Part shown: piece after piece, positions 25,591 to 35,042 of the stretch
Numbering within the stretch: position 1 is the stretch's first letter
Layout of the letters: each line of letters begins with the position of its first letter
NCBI RefSeq assembly: GCF_002236115.1
Contig: NZ_NIWT01000009.1
Coordinates: 62,001-126,000, forward strand
Direction of reading: 5' to 3'
DNA: 64,000 bases
Source: Pseudomonas jessenii
Lineage (GTDB): Bacteria > Pseudomonadota > Gammaproteobacteria > Pseudomonadales > Pseudomonadaceae
Made by a program: the position numbers and the translations under genes
Notes under the pieces: model-generated
What the model saw: only the letters and a program-made list of their open reading frames with translations
Told to the model about the DNA's origin: nothing
Databases searched by the model: none

Positions 25591-26593
25591 CGCCAATCCT
25601 CACTTTGCCGCGAAACACGTAGTAGCTCCAGACCGTGTACATCAGGATGATCGGCAGAATGAACAGCGCGCCGATCAGGATGAACAACTGGCTGGTTGGC
25701 GGTGACGCCGCTGCCCACAGGCTGATCGACGGCGGCACGATGTTCGGCCAGATGCTGAACGCCAGGCCGATATAACCGAGGAATACCAGCATCAGGGTGA
25801 AGGCGAACGGCCAATGGGTGTGACGTTGGCGCAGGGTCCTGAGCAGGCCGAACATCGCCAGCAAAGCCAGCGCCGCCAGACCACCGAACACCGCCAGGTG
25901 CGCATGGGCAAACCAGCGCGTGGCGATTTCCGGATGGAGGATGGGCGTCCACACACAGATCACACCGATCACCGCCAACAGCAGCCAGGCCAGGGGCCGG
26001 GTGAACAAGCGCATCCGCGATTCGAGCATGCCTTCGGTCTTGACCAGCAACCAGGTGCTGCCGAGCAGCGCATAAGCGACGATCAGACCGACACCGCAGA
26101 ACAGCGGAAACGGTGCCAGCCAGTCCAGCGAACCGCCGGCGAACTGGCGATCGACCACCGGGATGCCGGCAATGTAAGTGCCGATCACCACGCCCTGGGA
26201 AAAGGTCGCCAGCAGCGAACCGCCGATGAACGCCATGTCCCAGACATGACGCTTTTCAGGGCTGGCCTTGAATCGGAACTCGAACGCCACACCGCGAAAG
26301 ATCAAGCCGCACAACATCAGGATCAGCGGCAGGTACAACGCTTCCAGAATCACCGAATAGGCCAGCGGGAAAGCGCCATACAGCGCCGCGCCGCCCAGCA
26401 CCAGCCAGGTCTCGTTGCCATCCCAGACCGGTGCCACGGTGTTCATCATCACATCGCGCTCCTTCGCATCCGGGATCAGCGGAAACAGAATGCCCAACCC
26501 CAGGTCGAAGCCGTCCATGATCACGTACATCATCACGCCGAAGGCGATGATCACGCCCCAGATCAGCGATAAATCGATACCTTGAATACCCAT
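25577..26593 (-). CDS. cioB: Cyanide-insensitive bd-type quinol oxidase subunit II
   Basis: A 338-aa CydB/CioB-family membrane protein with eight or nine helices: IDLSLIWGVIIAFGVMMYVIMDGFDLGLG at the start and PVWDGNETWLVLGGAALYGAFP, hallmark CydB segments. It follows cioA by 17 nt, and the pair forms the terminal oxidase of the inner membrane, reducing oxygen with ubiquinol and resistant to cyanide. The AAGGAAGGGAG ribosome site is good. In Pseudomonas cioAB is induced by low copper, cyanide or microaerobic conditions; I see no clear Anr box here. Confidence 0.95.
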   Translation of the reverse strand: MGIQGIDLSLIWGVIIAFGVMMYVIMDGFDLGLGILFPLIPDAKERDVMMNTVAPVWDGNETWLVLGGAALYGAFPLAYSVILEALYLPLILMLCGLIFRGVAFEFRFKASPEKRHVWDMAFIGGSLLATFSQGVVIGTYIAGIPVVDRQFAGGSLDWLAPFPLFCGVGLIVAYALLGSTWLLVKTEGMLESRMRLFTRPLAWLLLAVIGVICVWTPILHPEIATRWFAHAHLAVFGGLAALALLAMFGLLRTLRQRHTHWPFAFTLMLVFLGYIGLAFSIWPNIVPPSISLWAAASPPTSQLFILIGALFILPIILMYTVWSYYVFRGKVRIGDGYH

Positions 26594-26610
26594 GACTCAA
26601 CTCCCTTCCT

Positions 26611-28032
26611 TCAATTGACGCGGGCGTCGGTTTCGAGAATTTCAGCGTCGGCGGACAGCGGCCGGCGCGGTGTGACCAGCTGATCGGAGTGCCCGTCGAC
26701 CGGATGCCCGTAATGGGGCTGCGGTCCTTTGCCGACCAGTTTCATCATGTAGCCGATGCCCACCGTGAACACCGAGAAATAAATCACCACGAACAGCGCC
26801 AGCGAGATGCTCAACTGCGCGACGCTGTGATTGGACGCGGCATCGGCGGTACGCAGCAGGCCATACACCACCCACGGCTGGCGCCCGACTTCGGTGGTGA
26901 TCCACCCGGCCAGCATAGCGATCAGGCCACTTGGCCCCATCCACAACATCAGGCGCAGGAACCAGCGATTGCGGTAGATGGCGCCGCTGCGGCGCAGGGC
27001 CAGGCCGAGCACGCCGGCCAGCACCATCAACATGCCCAGCCCGGCCATGACGCGGAAACTCCAGAAGACCACCGTCGCATTGGGTCGGTCCTCTTTCGGG
27101 AAGCTCTTGAGCGCCGGGATCTGCTTGTCGAGGCTGTGGGTCAGGATCAGGCTGCCCAGGTACGGGATCTCGATGGCGTACCTGGTTTTCTCGGCCTGCA
27201 TGTCGGGGATGCCGAACAGCACCAGGGGCGTGGCTTCGCTCCCGTTGTTTTCCCAGTGCCCTTCGATGGCAGCGATCTTCGCCGGTTGATGTTCCAGGGT
27301 GTTCAAGCCGTGGGCGTCACCGACCACCGCCTGGATCGGGCAGACGATCAAGGCCATCCACAACGCCATCGACAGCATCTTGCGCACTTGTTTGGTGTCG
27401 TTGCCGCGCAGCAGGTGCCACGCCGCCGACGAGCCGACAAAGAACGCCGTGGCCACGAAAGCGGCAATCGCCATGTGCGCCAGGCGGTACGGGAACGACG
27501 GGTTGAACACGATGGCCAGCCAGTCCAGCGGCATCACCCGACCGTCGACGATCTCGAAGCCCTGGGGCGTTTGCATCCAGCTGTTGGACGCAAGAATCCA
27601 GAAGGTCGAAATCAGGGTGCCGATGGCGACCATGACCGTCGAGAAGAAGTGCAAGCCACGCCCTACCCGGTTCCAGCCAAACAGCATGACCCCGAGGAAA
27701 CCGGCCTCGAGGAAGAAGGCCGTGAGCACTTCATAGGTCAGCAACGGCCCGGTGATGCTGCCGGCGAAGTCGGAGAAACGGCTCCAGTTGGTGCCGAACT
27801 CGTAGGCCATGACCAGCCCCGAGACCACGCCCATGCCGAAGTTGACGGCAAAGATCTTCGACCAGAAATGGTAGAGATCGCGGTAGGTGTCGTTGTGGGT
27901 CTTCAGCCAAAGCCCTTCGAGCACCGCCAGGAAGCTGGCCAGCCCGATGGTGATGGCGGGAAAGATAATGTGGAACGAAACCGTGAACGCGAATTGAATG
28001 CGCGCCAGGTCCAGTGCCTCCAGGTTAAACAT
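26611..28032 (-). CDS. cioA: Cyanide-insensitive bd-type quinol oxidase subunit I
   Basis: Start at 28032 (MFNLEALDLARIQFAF) gives 473 aa; GAGGATAT precedes it. Haem-ligand regions are visible: His21 in VSFHIIFPAITIG and LAHMAIAAF, with the conserved GWxxxEVGRQPW motif (GWITTEVGRQPWVVYG). The periplasmic Q-loop is short, the difference that separates CioA from E. coli CydA and is linked to cyanide tolerance. First gene of cioA-cioB-DUF2474. The 120-bp gap behind the upstream FdhF-like gene may hold its own promoter. Confidence 0.95.
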   Translation of the reverse strand: MFNLEALDLARIQFAFTVSFHIIFPAITIGLASFLAVLEGLWLKTHNDTYRDLYHFWSKIFAVNFGMGVVSGLVMAYEFGTNWSRFSDFAGSITGPLLTYEVLTAFFLEAGFLGVMLFGWNRVGRGLHFFSTVMVAIGTLISTFWILASNSWMQTPQGFEIVDGRVMPLDWLAIVFNPSFPYRLAHMAIAAFVATAFFVGSSAAWHLLRGNDTKQVRKMLSMALWMALIVCPIQAVVGDAHGLNTLEHQPAKIAAIEGHWENNGSEATPLVLFGIPDMQAEKTRYAIEIPYLGSLILTHSLDKQIPALKSFPKEDRPNATVVFWSFRVMAGLGMLMVLAGVLGLALRRSGAIYRNRWFLRLMLWMGPSGLIAMLAGWITTEVGRQPWVVYGLLRTADAASNHSVAQLSISLALFVVIYFSVFTVGIGYMMKLVGKGPQPHYGHPVDGHSDQLVTPRRPLSADAEILETDARVN

Positions 28033-28132
28033 GTCGATATCCTCATTGCGGCTGAAAAACGGCGGCACACGGCCGGGCCACCGTCAGGCCGGGGGCCTGC
28101 AGCCAACACAAGTCGAAAGGGTTAGGTGAGCG

Positions 28133-28153
28133 GCACCGGGCCGCCCCCGGTGC
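28133..28153. terminator. GC hairpin at the end of the FdhF/YdeP gene
   Basis: GCACCGGG (28133-28140) pairs with CCCGGTGC (28146-28153), overlapping the stop codon of the upstream minus-strand gene. There is no T-run, so it may be a weak terminator or only a stabilising hairpin. Confidence 0.35.
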
Positions 28154-30477
28154 TACGCGGCGGAAGTCGAAATCAGGTTGCTGGCCTTCGCCTGCTCCAG
28201 CCGGATGGCGATGAACTTGGAAGTCGGGGTGAAGGTGCGGTCACCGTAACTTTCCAGCGGCACCAGCGGGTTGGTCTCGGGGTAGTACGCCGCTGCCTGA
28301 CCGGCCGGAATGTCGTAGGCGATCAGGGTGAAACCGCTGACCCGACGCTCGCGCTCGTCGTCCCACAGCGCCACCAGGTCGACCTTCTGCCCAGGCTCAA
28401 AACCCAGCCGGCGAATGTCCTGCTCGTTGGCGAACACCACGTCGCGCATGCCGTACACCCCGCGATAACGGTCATCCAGGCCATACAGCGTGGTGTTGTA
28501 CTGATCGTGGGAGCGCATGGTCTGCAGAATCAGGTGTGGCTTGACCGTCAGGTTGCGCACGCCCTCGCTGATCAGGTGCTCCGGCAGCACGCTCGGAGTG
28601 AACTGGGCCTTGCCGCTGGCGGTTTTCCAGATGCGCCTGGCCGCGTCGTTGGGCATGTGGAAACCGCCCGGATGCAGCAAGCGATGGTTGAAATCCTCGA
28701 AACCGGGAATGGTGTCGGCAATCATGTTGCGGATTCGGCCGTAGTCGCCGATGGCCCAGTTCCAGTCGATCGGGTGCTTGCCCAGTGTCGCGGCGGCGAT
28801 GCCGGCAATGATCGCAGGCTCGGAGCGCAGGTGTTTCGACTTCGGTTTCAGTTGACCGTGGGAGATGTGGATCATGCTGAAGGTGTCTTCCACGGTGACG
28901 CCTTGCGGCCCTTCGGCCTGGATATCGATGTCGGTGCGGCCCAGGCACGGCAGGATCAGCGCTTCACGGCCGGTGACCAGATGGCTGCGGTTAAGTTTGG
29001 TGGCGATGTGCACGGTGAGGTCGCATTTACGCAACGCGGCGTGGGTGCGTGGCGTGTCGGGGGTGGCCTGGGCGAAGTTGCCACCCAGGGCGATAAACAC
29101 TTTCGAACGCCCCTGCTCCATCGCGCCGATCGCCATCACGGTGTTGTGACCGTGCTCGCGAGGTGGCTTGAAGGAGAAGCGTTTTTCCAGGGCATCGAGC
29201 AAATCGGTGGGCGCCAGCTCGTTGATGCCCATGGTGCGGTCGCCCTGCACGTTACTGTGACCGCGAACCGGTGACAGGCCTGCGCCGGGACGGCCGACGT
29301 TGCCGCGCAGCAGCATCAGGTTGATGACTTCCTGCAGCGTCGGCACCGAGTGCGTGTGCTGGGTCAGGCCCATCGCCCAGCACATGATCACCCGCTTGGA
29401 CCGGGCGTACATGCGGGCGGCGAGTTCGATGTCCGCCAATGGCATGCCAGACTGCTGCTCGATGTGCTCCCAACTGGTTGCGTCGACTTCGCCCAGGTAA
29501 GCGCCCATTCCCGAGGTGTGTTCGGCGATGAACTCATGGTCGAACACCGGTTCGCCGCCGCTGACCTGAGCTTCGCGCTCCCACTGCAGCAGGAACTTGA
29601 CCATGCCGCGCATGACCGCCATGTCGCCACCCAGTGCCGGGCGGAAGTAGGCTGTGTTGGTCGGCTCGGAGCCGTTCATCAACATTTCGATCGGGTGCTG
29701 TGGATGCTGGAAGCGCTCCAGCCCGCGCTCCTTGAGTGGATTGATACAGATCACCTGGGCACCGCGCTTGACCGCTTCGCGCAACGGTTCAAGCATCCGC
29801 GGGTGGTTGGTGCCAGGGTTCTGACCGATGACGAAAATCGCATCGGCATGTTCCAGGTCGTCGAACACCACGGTGCCTTTACCCACGCCGAGGCTTTCGA
29901 TCATGCTCACCGCGCTGGCTTCGTGGCACATGTTGGAGCAGTCCGGAAAGTTGTTGGTACCGTAGGCCCGGACGAACAGCTGATAGAGAAAGGCGGCTTC
30001 GTTACTGGCCCGGCCCGAGGTATAGAACTCGGCCTGGCCCGGCGATTCCAGCGCATTGAGGTGCCGGGCGATCAGCGCGAACGCTTCGTCCCAGGTGGTT
30101 TCCACGTAACGGTCGGCGGCCGCGTCATAGCGCATCGGGTGGGTCAGGCGGCCCTGATACTCCAGCCAGTAATCGCTCTGCTCGGCCAGCGCCGAGACAC
30201 TGTATTTGTTGAAGAAGGCCGGGTCGACCAAACGGCCCGTGGCTTCCCAGTTAACCGCCTTGGCGCCGTTCTCGCAGAACTTGACCATGCCGTTTTCCGG
30301 CGACTCGCCCCAGGCACAACCGGGGCAATCGAACCCGCCGTTCTGGTTGGTCTTGAGCATGGCGCGAATATTCTTCAGCGCGTTTTCACTGCCCAGCCAG
30401 TTTTTGGTAACAGCAATCAGCGCGCCCCAACCAGCGGCGGCACCTTTGTAGGGTTTGTAGCGGTCGACTTGAGACAT
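28153..30477 (-). CDS. FdhF/YdeP-family molybdopterin oxidoreductase
   Basis: A 774-aa member of the molybdopterin-bis-guanine-dinucleotide oxidoreductases of the FdhF/YdeP type. The N-terminus has NQNGGFDCPGCAWGES instead of the usual four-cysteine 4Fe-4S motif, then GRASNEAAFLYQLFVRAYGTNNFPDCSNMCHEAS, the molybdopterin-binding region, and a C-terminal cofactor domain ending with LVPLESYGDRTFTPTSKFIAIRLE. YdeP contributes to acid resistance in E. coli; a formate or formate-like substrate is assumed but not shown. No Sec codon. It lies among Moco and fdhD genes, and AGCGATTAGACA sits 72 nt before its start. Confidence 0.9.
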   Translation of the reverse strand: MSQVDRYKPYKGAAAGWGALIAVTKNWLGSENALKNIRAMLKTNQNGGFDCPGCAWGESPENGMVKFCENGAKAVNWEATGRLVDPAFFNKYSVSALAEQSDYWLEYQGRLTHPMRYDAAADRYVETTWDEAFALIARHLNALESPGQAEFYTSGRASNEAAFLYQLFVRAYGTNNFPDCSNMCHEASAVSMIESLGVGKGTVVFDDLEHADAIFVIGQNPGTNHPRMLEPLREAVKRGAQVICINPLKERGLERFQHPQHPIEMLMNGSEPTNTAYFRPALGGDMAVMRGMVKFLLQWEREAQVSGGEPVFDHEFIAEHTSGMGAYLGEVDATSWEHIEQQSGMPLADIELAARMYARSKRVIMCWAMGLTQHTHSVPTLQEVINLMLLRGNVGRPGAGLSPVRGHSNVQGDRTMGINELAPTDLLDALEKRFSFKPPREHGHNTVMAIGAMEQGRSKVFIALGGNFAQATPDTPRTHAALRKCDLTVHIATKLNRSHLVTGREALILPCLGRTDIDIQAEGPQGVTVEDTFSMIHISHGQLKPKSKHLRSEPAIIAGIAAATLGKHPIDWNWAIGDYGRIRNMIADTIPGFEDFNHRLLHPGGFHMPNDAARRIWKTASGKAQFTPSVLPEHLISEGVRNLTVKPHLILQTMRSHDQYNTTLYGLDDRYRGVYGMRDVVFANEQDIRRLGFEPGQKVDLVALWDDERERRVSGFTLIAYDIPAGQAAAYYPETNPLVPLESYGDRTFTPTSKFIAIRLEQAKASNLISTSAA

Positions 30478-30549
30478 GGTACTTCTCCGTGACCTGATTC
30501 AGGCCATTGATCGTTTGACGGAGAAAGCATATGAACAGGGAATAATTAT

Positions 30550-30561
30550 TGTCTAATCGCT
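30550..30561 (-). promoter_or_regulatory. AGYGATTRGACR motif upstream of the FdhF/YdeP gene
   Basis: The minus strand reads AGCGATTAGACA, 72 nt before the start codon at 30477. One of five co-oriented copies in the Moco/formate block (see the finding). Proposed regulator or promoter element. Confidence 0.6.
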
Positions 30562-30694
30562 ATTTACGACCACATGATCGAGGATATTTATCATCGATAT
30601 TTATTGTTGTTTATCAATAGCTTATAATATTTAACCAGCCGTTAACGTTGCAACTTTATCCATCATAGATGCACTCGATCAACCGGTTACTAAT

Positions 30695-30706
30695 AGTGAT
30701 TGGACG
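30695..30706 (+). promoter_or_regulatory. AGYGATTRGACR motif upstream of moaA
   Basis: Reads AGTGATTGGACG in the direction of moaA, 230 nt before its start. A 101-bp REP palindrome lies between, which may have pushed the motif away from the gene. Confidence 0.5.
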
Positions 30707-30798
30707 GGCCGACAAGTTGCTCTTAGCCTGCGCACAACAAATCCGTTTTCAGCGCTCCTACACCTGCGCTCAATAAATCCGTTATCGGCGCAATATTT

Positions 30799-30899
30799 GT
30801 AGGAGCGAGCTCTGCTCGCGATGGACTCAAGAGCACCGCGTTCAGCCAGCACGAACGCGTAATCGTTAACGACCATCGCGAGCAGAGCTCGCTCCTACA
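30799..30899. repeat. REP palindrome (TGTAGGAG subtype)
   Basis: TGTAGGAGCGAGCTCTGCTCGCGATGG and the inverse CCATCGCGAGCAGAGCTCGCTCCTACA form long arms around a degenerate loop, directly upstream of moaA. Confidence 0.85.
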
Positions 30900-30936
30900 C
30901 GGAACATTCATTCAATGCGTGCCAAGCGAGGGTGTC

Positions 30937-31935
30937 ATGTCAGAACAAGTCTTGATCGATGGATTCTCCCGGCGCGTGGACTATCTGCGGATGTCGGTCA
31001 CCGACCGCTGCGATTTCCGTTGCGTGTATTGCATGGCCGAGGACATGCAGTTTCTGCCCCGCCAACGGGTGCTGACCCTGGAAGAGATTTATCAACTTGC
31101 ACAAAGCTTCGTGGCGCTGGGCACCCGCAAGATCCGCCTCACCGGGGGCGAGCCGCTGATCCGTCCGGGCGTGGTGCAGTTGTGCGAGAAGATCGCCGCC
31201 CTGCCCGGCCTGCGTGAACTGTGCATGACCACCAACGGTTCGCAGCTGGCCAAACTGGCCGGGCCGTTGTTCGAAGCCGGGGTCAAGCGTCTCAACATCA
31301 GCCTCGATTGCCTGGACCCGCAACGTTTTCGCGAACTGACCCGCACCGGTGACCTGGCGCAGGTGATCAAAGGCATCGACGCGGCCAACCAGGCGGGATT
31401 TCGCAACACCAAGCTCAATTGCGTGGTGATGAAAGGTCGCAACGACCATGAGATCAATGATCTGGTGAGCTTCGCCATCGACCGTAACCTCGACATCTCC
31501 TTCATCGAGGAAATGCCGTTGGGCACCATCGACGAGCACAGCCGCGCCGAATCGTTTTTCGCAAGTGCCCAGGTCCGCGAACGCATTGCCGAACGCTACA
31601 CTTTGATTGATTCCGCCGAGTCGACCCAGGGTCCGTCGCGCTACTGGCGCCTGGCCGAGGCGCCGCAGATTCGCCTGGGGTTCATCTCACCCCACAGCCA
31701 CAACTTTTGCGGCACCTGCAATCGGGTGCGGCTGACCGTGGAGGGACGTCTGCTGCTGTGCCTGGGCAATGAGCACTCCGTGGATCTCAAGGCGGTCTTG
31801 CGCAGCCACCCCGGACAGCCCGAGCGCCTGGAAAAAGCCATTATCGAGGCGATGAAACTCAAGCCTTATCGACACAACTTCGAAGTGAACGACGATGTTC
31901 AGGTCATTCGCTTCATGAACATGACGGGCGGCTGA
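30937..31935 (+). CDS. moaA: GTP 3',8-cyclase (molybdenum cofactor synthesis, step 1)
   Basis: Start at 30937 (GAGGGTG upstream) gives 332 aa. The radical SAM cluster is Cys25, Cys29, Cys32 (DRCDFRCVYC); the second, C-terminal cluster is FCGTCNRVRLTVEGRLLLC; and the protein ends with the Gly-Gly tail needed for activity. With MoaC it turns GTP into cyclic pyranopterin monophosphate. moaC lies 6 kb away in another unit, and the bestrophin gene follows after 5 nt. Pseudomonas often has more than one moaA, so this may be the copy for this block's molybdoenzyme. Confidence 0.95.
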   Translation: MSEQVLIDGFSRRVDYLRMSVTDRCDFRCVYCMAEDMQFLPRQRVLTLEEIYQLAQSFVALGTRKIRLTGGEPLIRPGVVQLCEKIAALPGLRELCMTTNGSQLAKLAGPLFEAGVKRLNISLDCLDPQRFRELTRTGDLAQVIKGIDAANQAGFRNTKLNCVVMKGRNDHEINDLVSFAIDRNLDISFIEEMPLGTIDEHSRAESFFASAQVRERIAERYTLIDSAESTQGPSRYWRLAEAPQIRLGFISPHSHNFCGTCNRVRLTVEGRLLLCLGNEHSVDLKAVLRSHPGQPERLEKAIIEAMKLKPYRHNFEVNDDVQVIRFMNMTGG

Positions 31936-31940
31936 AACCC

Positions 31941-32840
31941 ATGATCGTGAGACCCAAACCCAACCTGATCGGCGTGCTGACGTCCCTCAAGGGTTCGATT
32001 GCCAAACGCATCGCCTGGCGCAGCCTGATGGTGACACTGCTCGCCTCGGCCATCGTGCTCATCGAAACCTTGCATCCCAGCTACTTTTCCAAGGTCAGCG
32101 CCACGCCCTTCACGCTGCTGGGTTTGTCGCTATCGATCTTCATGAGCTTTCGCAACAACGCCTGCTACGACCGCTGGTATGAAGCGCGCAAGGCCTGGGG
32201 CGATGTGATCGTGGAGATCCGCTCGATGATTCGTGAAACCCTGGTGATCAAGGACACCGCTGAGCGCCACACGATCCTCAGCAACCTCTGCGGCTTCGCC
32301 CATGCCCTCAACGCGCGCCTGCGCCAGGAAAACGAAATGGCCGCCAGTGGCGACTGGCTGCACCCGATGCCCAAGGGCAACACCACGGACATCAGCGGGC
32401 AGATACTGATGCAGGTCGGTCAACAGTGCTCGTCACTCAACGAATCCGGGGCGATCAACGACTGGCGCTACACGCTCATGGCCAACCATCTGACCAGCCT
32501 GACCCATGCCCAAGCCGTCTGTGAACGGATCAAGAACACCCCGCTACCCTTCCCCTACACCTTGCTCCTGCACCGCACCATCTACCTGTTCTGCATCCTC
32601 TTGCCCTTTGCCATGGCCGAACCCCTGGGCTGGCTGACACCGATTTTCACCGCGATTGTCAGCTACACCTTTTTCGGCCTGGATGCGATTGCCGATGAAC
32701 TGGAAGACCCCTTCGGCCGCGACGAAAACGACCTGCCCACCGATGCCATCGTGCGCAATATCGAGCGCGATGTACTGGCGGCCCTGGGTGTGACGGAACT
32801 GCCACCGCAACTGGAGCCGGTGGATTTTGTGTTGAACTGA
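31941..32840 (+). CDS. Bestrophin-family membrane protein (YneE/UPF0187)
   Basis: A 299-aa protein with four hydrophobic segments. Family marks: FTLLGLSLSIFMSFRNNACYDRWYEARKAWG at residues 55-87, the conserved cytosolic helices, and the late FFGLDAIADELEDPFG, equivalent to the calcium-clasp-like region of bestrophins. Bacterial members are cation or anion channels. It begins 5 nt after moaA, so it is likely co-transcribed, an odd partner for cofactor synthesis. Ion selectivity is unknown. Confidence 0.9.
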   Translation: MIVRPKPNLIGVLTSLKGSIAKRIAWRSLMVTLLASAIVLIETLHPSYFSKVSATPFTLLGLSLSIFMSFRNNACYDRWYEARKAWGDVIVEIRSMIRETLVIKDTAERHTILSNLCGFAHALNARLRQENEMAASGDWLHPMPKGNTTDISGQILMQVGQQCSSLNESGAINDWRYTLMANHLTSLTHAQAVCERIKNTPLPFPYTLLLHRTIYLFCILLPFAMAEPLGWLTPIFTAIVSYTFFGLDAIADELEDPFGRDENDLPTDAIVRNIERDVLAALGVTELPPQLEPVDFVLN

Positions 32841-32861
32841 GACTCAGGAAACACACAAATT

Positions 32862-33225
32862 CTGTGGGAGCGAGCTTGCTCGCGATAGCGGTCTGCCTGC
32901 CAACATCTCTGTTGGATTTGCCGGCCTCATCGCAAGCAAGCTCGCTCCCACAGGGATTGTGGCCGGCCGCAAGGTTGACATTCACTGAAGATCAAAACTG
33001 TGGGAGCGAGCTTGCTCGCGATAGCGGTCTGCCTGCCAACATCTCTGTTGGATTTGCCAGCCTCATCGCGAGCAAGCTCGCTCCCACAGGGATTGTGGCC
33101 GGTCGCAAGGTTGACATTCACTGAAGATCAAAACTGTGGGAGCGAGCTTGCTCGCGATAGCGGTCTGCCTGCCAACATCTCTGTTGGATTTGCCGGCCTC
33201 ATCGCGAGCAAGCTCGCTCCCACAG
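32862..33225. repeat. Tandem REP array, about 2.7 units of 136 bp
   Basis: CTGTGGGAGCGAGCTTGCTC recurs at 32862, 32998 and 33134, period 136. Each unit has a REP pair around ATCTCTGTTGGATTTGCCGG, then a spacer ending AGGTTGACATTCACTGAAGA. The third unit lacks the spacer. Units differ by only a few bases, so the amplification is recent. Confidence 0.92.
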
Positions 33226-33239
33226 TTTGTTTGCGGAAT

Positions 33240-34445
33240 TCAGAACAGCTCACTGAAGGGAATAAACCGCGCCGTGTCGCCAGCTTCCAGCGTGCAACCT
33301 TCCTGCACTTCCACCAGTCCATCGGCCCAGGATGCGCCCAGCAACACGCCGGAACTCTGGTTCGGATAGAGCACCGCGCGACCGGCTTCGAGTTTCGCTC
33401 GCAGGTACTCGCGGCGGCTTCCGGGTTTGGGCCAGGCAAAGCCGACCCTGACCGGGAAGCTCAAAGGCTCGACGTCTTCGACACCCTGAATCCGCAACAG
33501 ATAAACCCGGGCCAACAGACCGAAAGTGACCAACGCCGAGGTCGGATTGCCCGGCAGGCCAATCACCGGCACGCGGCCGAAGTGGCCCACGGTCAATGGC
33601 TTGCCGGGTTTGATCGAGAGTTTCCAGAGCAACGGCTTGCCGCACTCGCGCAGGACCTGGCCGAGGCAGTCGGCGTCACCGGCGGACACGCCGCCCGTGC
33701 TGAGCATCAGGTCCGCCGTGTGTTGCAGTTGTTCGAGTTTGAGTCGCGTCTGGCGTGGCTCGTCGGGGAGAATGCCGGCCTCGATGACCTCGCAACCCAA
33801 CGCATTCAACCAATGGCTCAACAATGTGCGGTTGCTGTTGTAGATGCTGCCGGGCTTGAGCGGTGTGCCCGGATCGACCAGTTCATCGCCGGTGGACAGC
33901 AACGTCACCCGTGGTCGCCGCACTACCTGCACATGGGTACAGCCCTGCGCTGCCGCGACCGCCAGTTCGAACGGACCGAGACGCTTGCCGGCGCGCAGCA
34001 GCACATCGCCGACGCGGTTCTCCTGACCTTGCGGGCGGATGTTGCTGCCGGCGCTCAATGGCTGCTTGAAGCGGATACGTCCGTCATCCAGTACTTGCGT
34101 GTTCTCCTGCATCTCCACGCCGTTGGCACCCGGCGGAACCGGGGCGCCAGTGAAGATGCGCGCGCAGGTTCCCGGTGCCAGTGCTTGGGGGGCGTGACCG
34201 GCAAATACCTGTTGCGACACGGTCAGCGGTGCCCCGTCCCAACCGTCGACATTCAGGGCATAGCCGTCCATGGCGCTGTTCGGCCACGGCGGCAGATCGA
34301 GGGTCGCCACCAGGTCATTGGCCAACACCCGTTGCCGTGCGGCACTGAGCGGCACCGCTTCACTGTCTTCAATCCACTGTGCCTCGGCCATTGTCAGCAA
34401 CCGTTCGATGGTATCCTCCACCGGCATCAAGGGTGAATAGCTCAT
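33240..34445 (-). CDS. moeA: Molybdopterin molybdenumtransferase
   Basis: Start at 34445 overlaps the moaB stop (ATGA), giving 401 aa. Conserved motifs: PPWPNSAMDGYAL near the start, IFTGAPVPPGAN, STGDELV, and the C-terminal molybdate-binding STGGVSAGDADCL and GLPGNPTSALVTF. MoeA inserts molybdate into adenylated molybdopterin. Translationally coupled to moaB upstream. Full length and motifs intact. Confidence 0.95.
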   Translation of the reverse strand: MSYSPLMPVEDTIERLLTMAEAQWIEDSEAVPLSAARQRVLANDLVATLDLPPWPNSAMDGYALNVDGWDGAPLTVSQQVFAGHAPQALAPGTCARIFTGAPVPPGANGVEMQENTQVLDDGRIRFKQPLSAGSNIRPQGQENRVGDVLLRAGKRLGPFELAVAAAQGCTHVQVVRRPRVTLLSTGDELVDPGTPLKPGSIYNSNRTLLSHWLNALGCEVIEAGILPDEPRQTRLKLEQLQHTADLMLSTGGVSAGDADCLGQVLRECGKPLLWKLSIKPGKPLTVGHFGRVPVIGLPGNPTSALVTFGLLARVYLLRIQGVEDVEPLSFPVRVGFAWPKPGSRREYLRAKLEAGRAVLYPNQSSGVLLGASWADGLVEVQEGCTLEAGDTARFIPFSELF

Positions 34446-34981
34446 CCGCGCGTCCCGCAAGTTTGCATCGGCTTGAGGTGCGGTACGAAATTGCACGGCC
34501 GGTGGCGCGCGTCGAGTTGCTCGGCGAGGATGCCTTCCCACGCGGTGCGGCAGGCGCCCGTGGAACCCGGCAGGCAGCAGACCAGCGTGCCATTGGCCAG
34601 CCCGGCCAATGCCCGGCTCTGCACCGTCGAGGTGCCGATGTCGAGGATCGAAATCGCCCGGAACAGCTCACCGAAGCCTTCGATCTGTTTATCCAGCAAA
34701 CAGGCCACTGCCTCAGGTGTGCTGTCGCGGCCGGTAAACCCGGTGCCGCCCGTGATCAGCACCACCTGGATACCGTCGTCGGCAATCCAGTTCGCCACCT
34801 GCGCGCGGATCTTGTACAGGTCGTCCTTGAGCAGGTTGCGCTCGCTGAGGGTGTGGCCGGCTTCCAGCAAACGACTGACGAGTAATTGGCCGGAAGTGTC
34901 ATTGGCATATTCGCGGGTATCGCTAACAGTCAACACGGCAATATTCAGGGGTATAAACAATGCATCCGGTTTGACGCTCAT
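34442..34981 (-). CDS. moaB: Molybdopterin adenylyltransferase MoaB
   Basis: GGAGAACCCC precedes 34981; the longer frame up to 35062 lacks a ribosome site. 179 aa of MogA/MoaB fold: AVLTVSDTREYANDTSG, ITGGTGFTGRDSTPEAV, and CLPGSTGACRTAWEGIL. It adenylates molybdopterin before MoeA acts. It is followed by moeA with an ATGA overlap. Divergent from a LysR gene, with a 285-bp gap containing AGYGATTRGACR motifs facing both ways. Confidence 0.95.
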   Translation of the reverse strand: MSVKPDALFIPLNIAVLTVSDTREYANDTSGQLLVSRLLEAGHTLSERNLLKDDLYKIRAQVANWIADDGIQVVLITGGTGFTGRDSTPEAVACLLDKQIEGFGELFRAISILDIGTSTVQSRALAGLANGTLVCCLPGSTGACRTAWEGILAEQLDARHRPCNFVPHLKPMQTCGTRG

Positions 34982-35042
34982 GGGGTTCTCCGGCAGATAT
35001 TGATTAAATGACTTCCGGAGACTAATTCGATAATTCAAGCCG

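Noticed and set aside
30604..30611. Third AACAACAA motif (minus strand) upstream of the FdhF/YdeP gene
   Set aside because: It matches AANAANAA but lies about 125 nt before the start codon, not at a ribosome site, in a very A/T-rich stretch where chance matches are likely.
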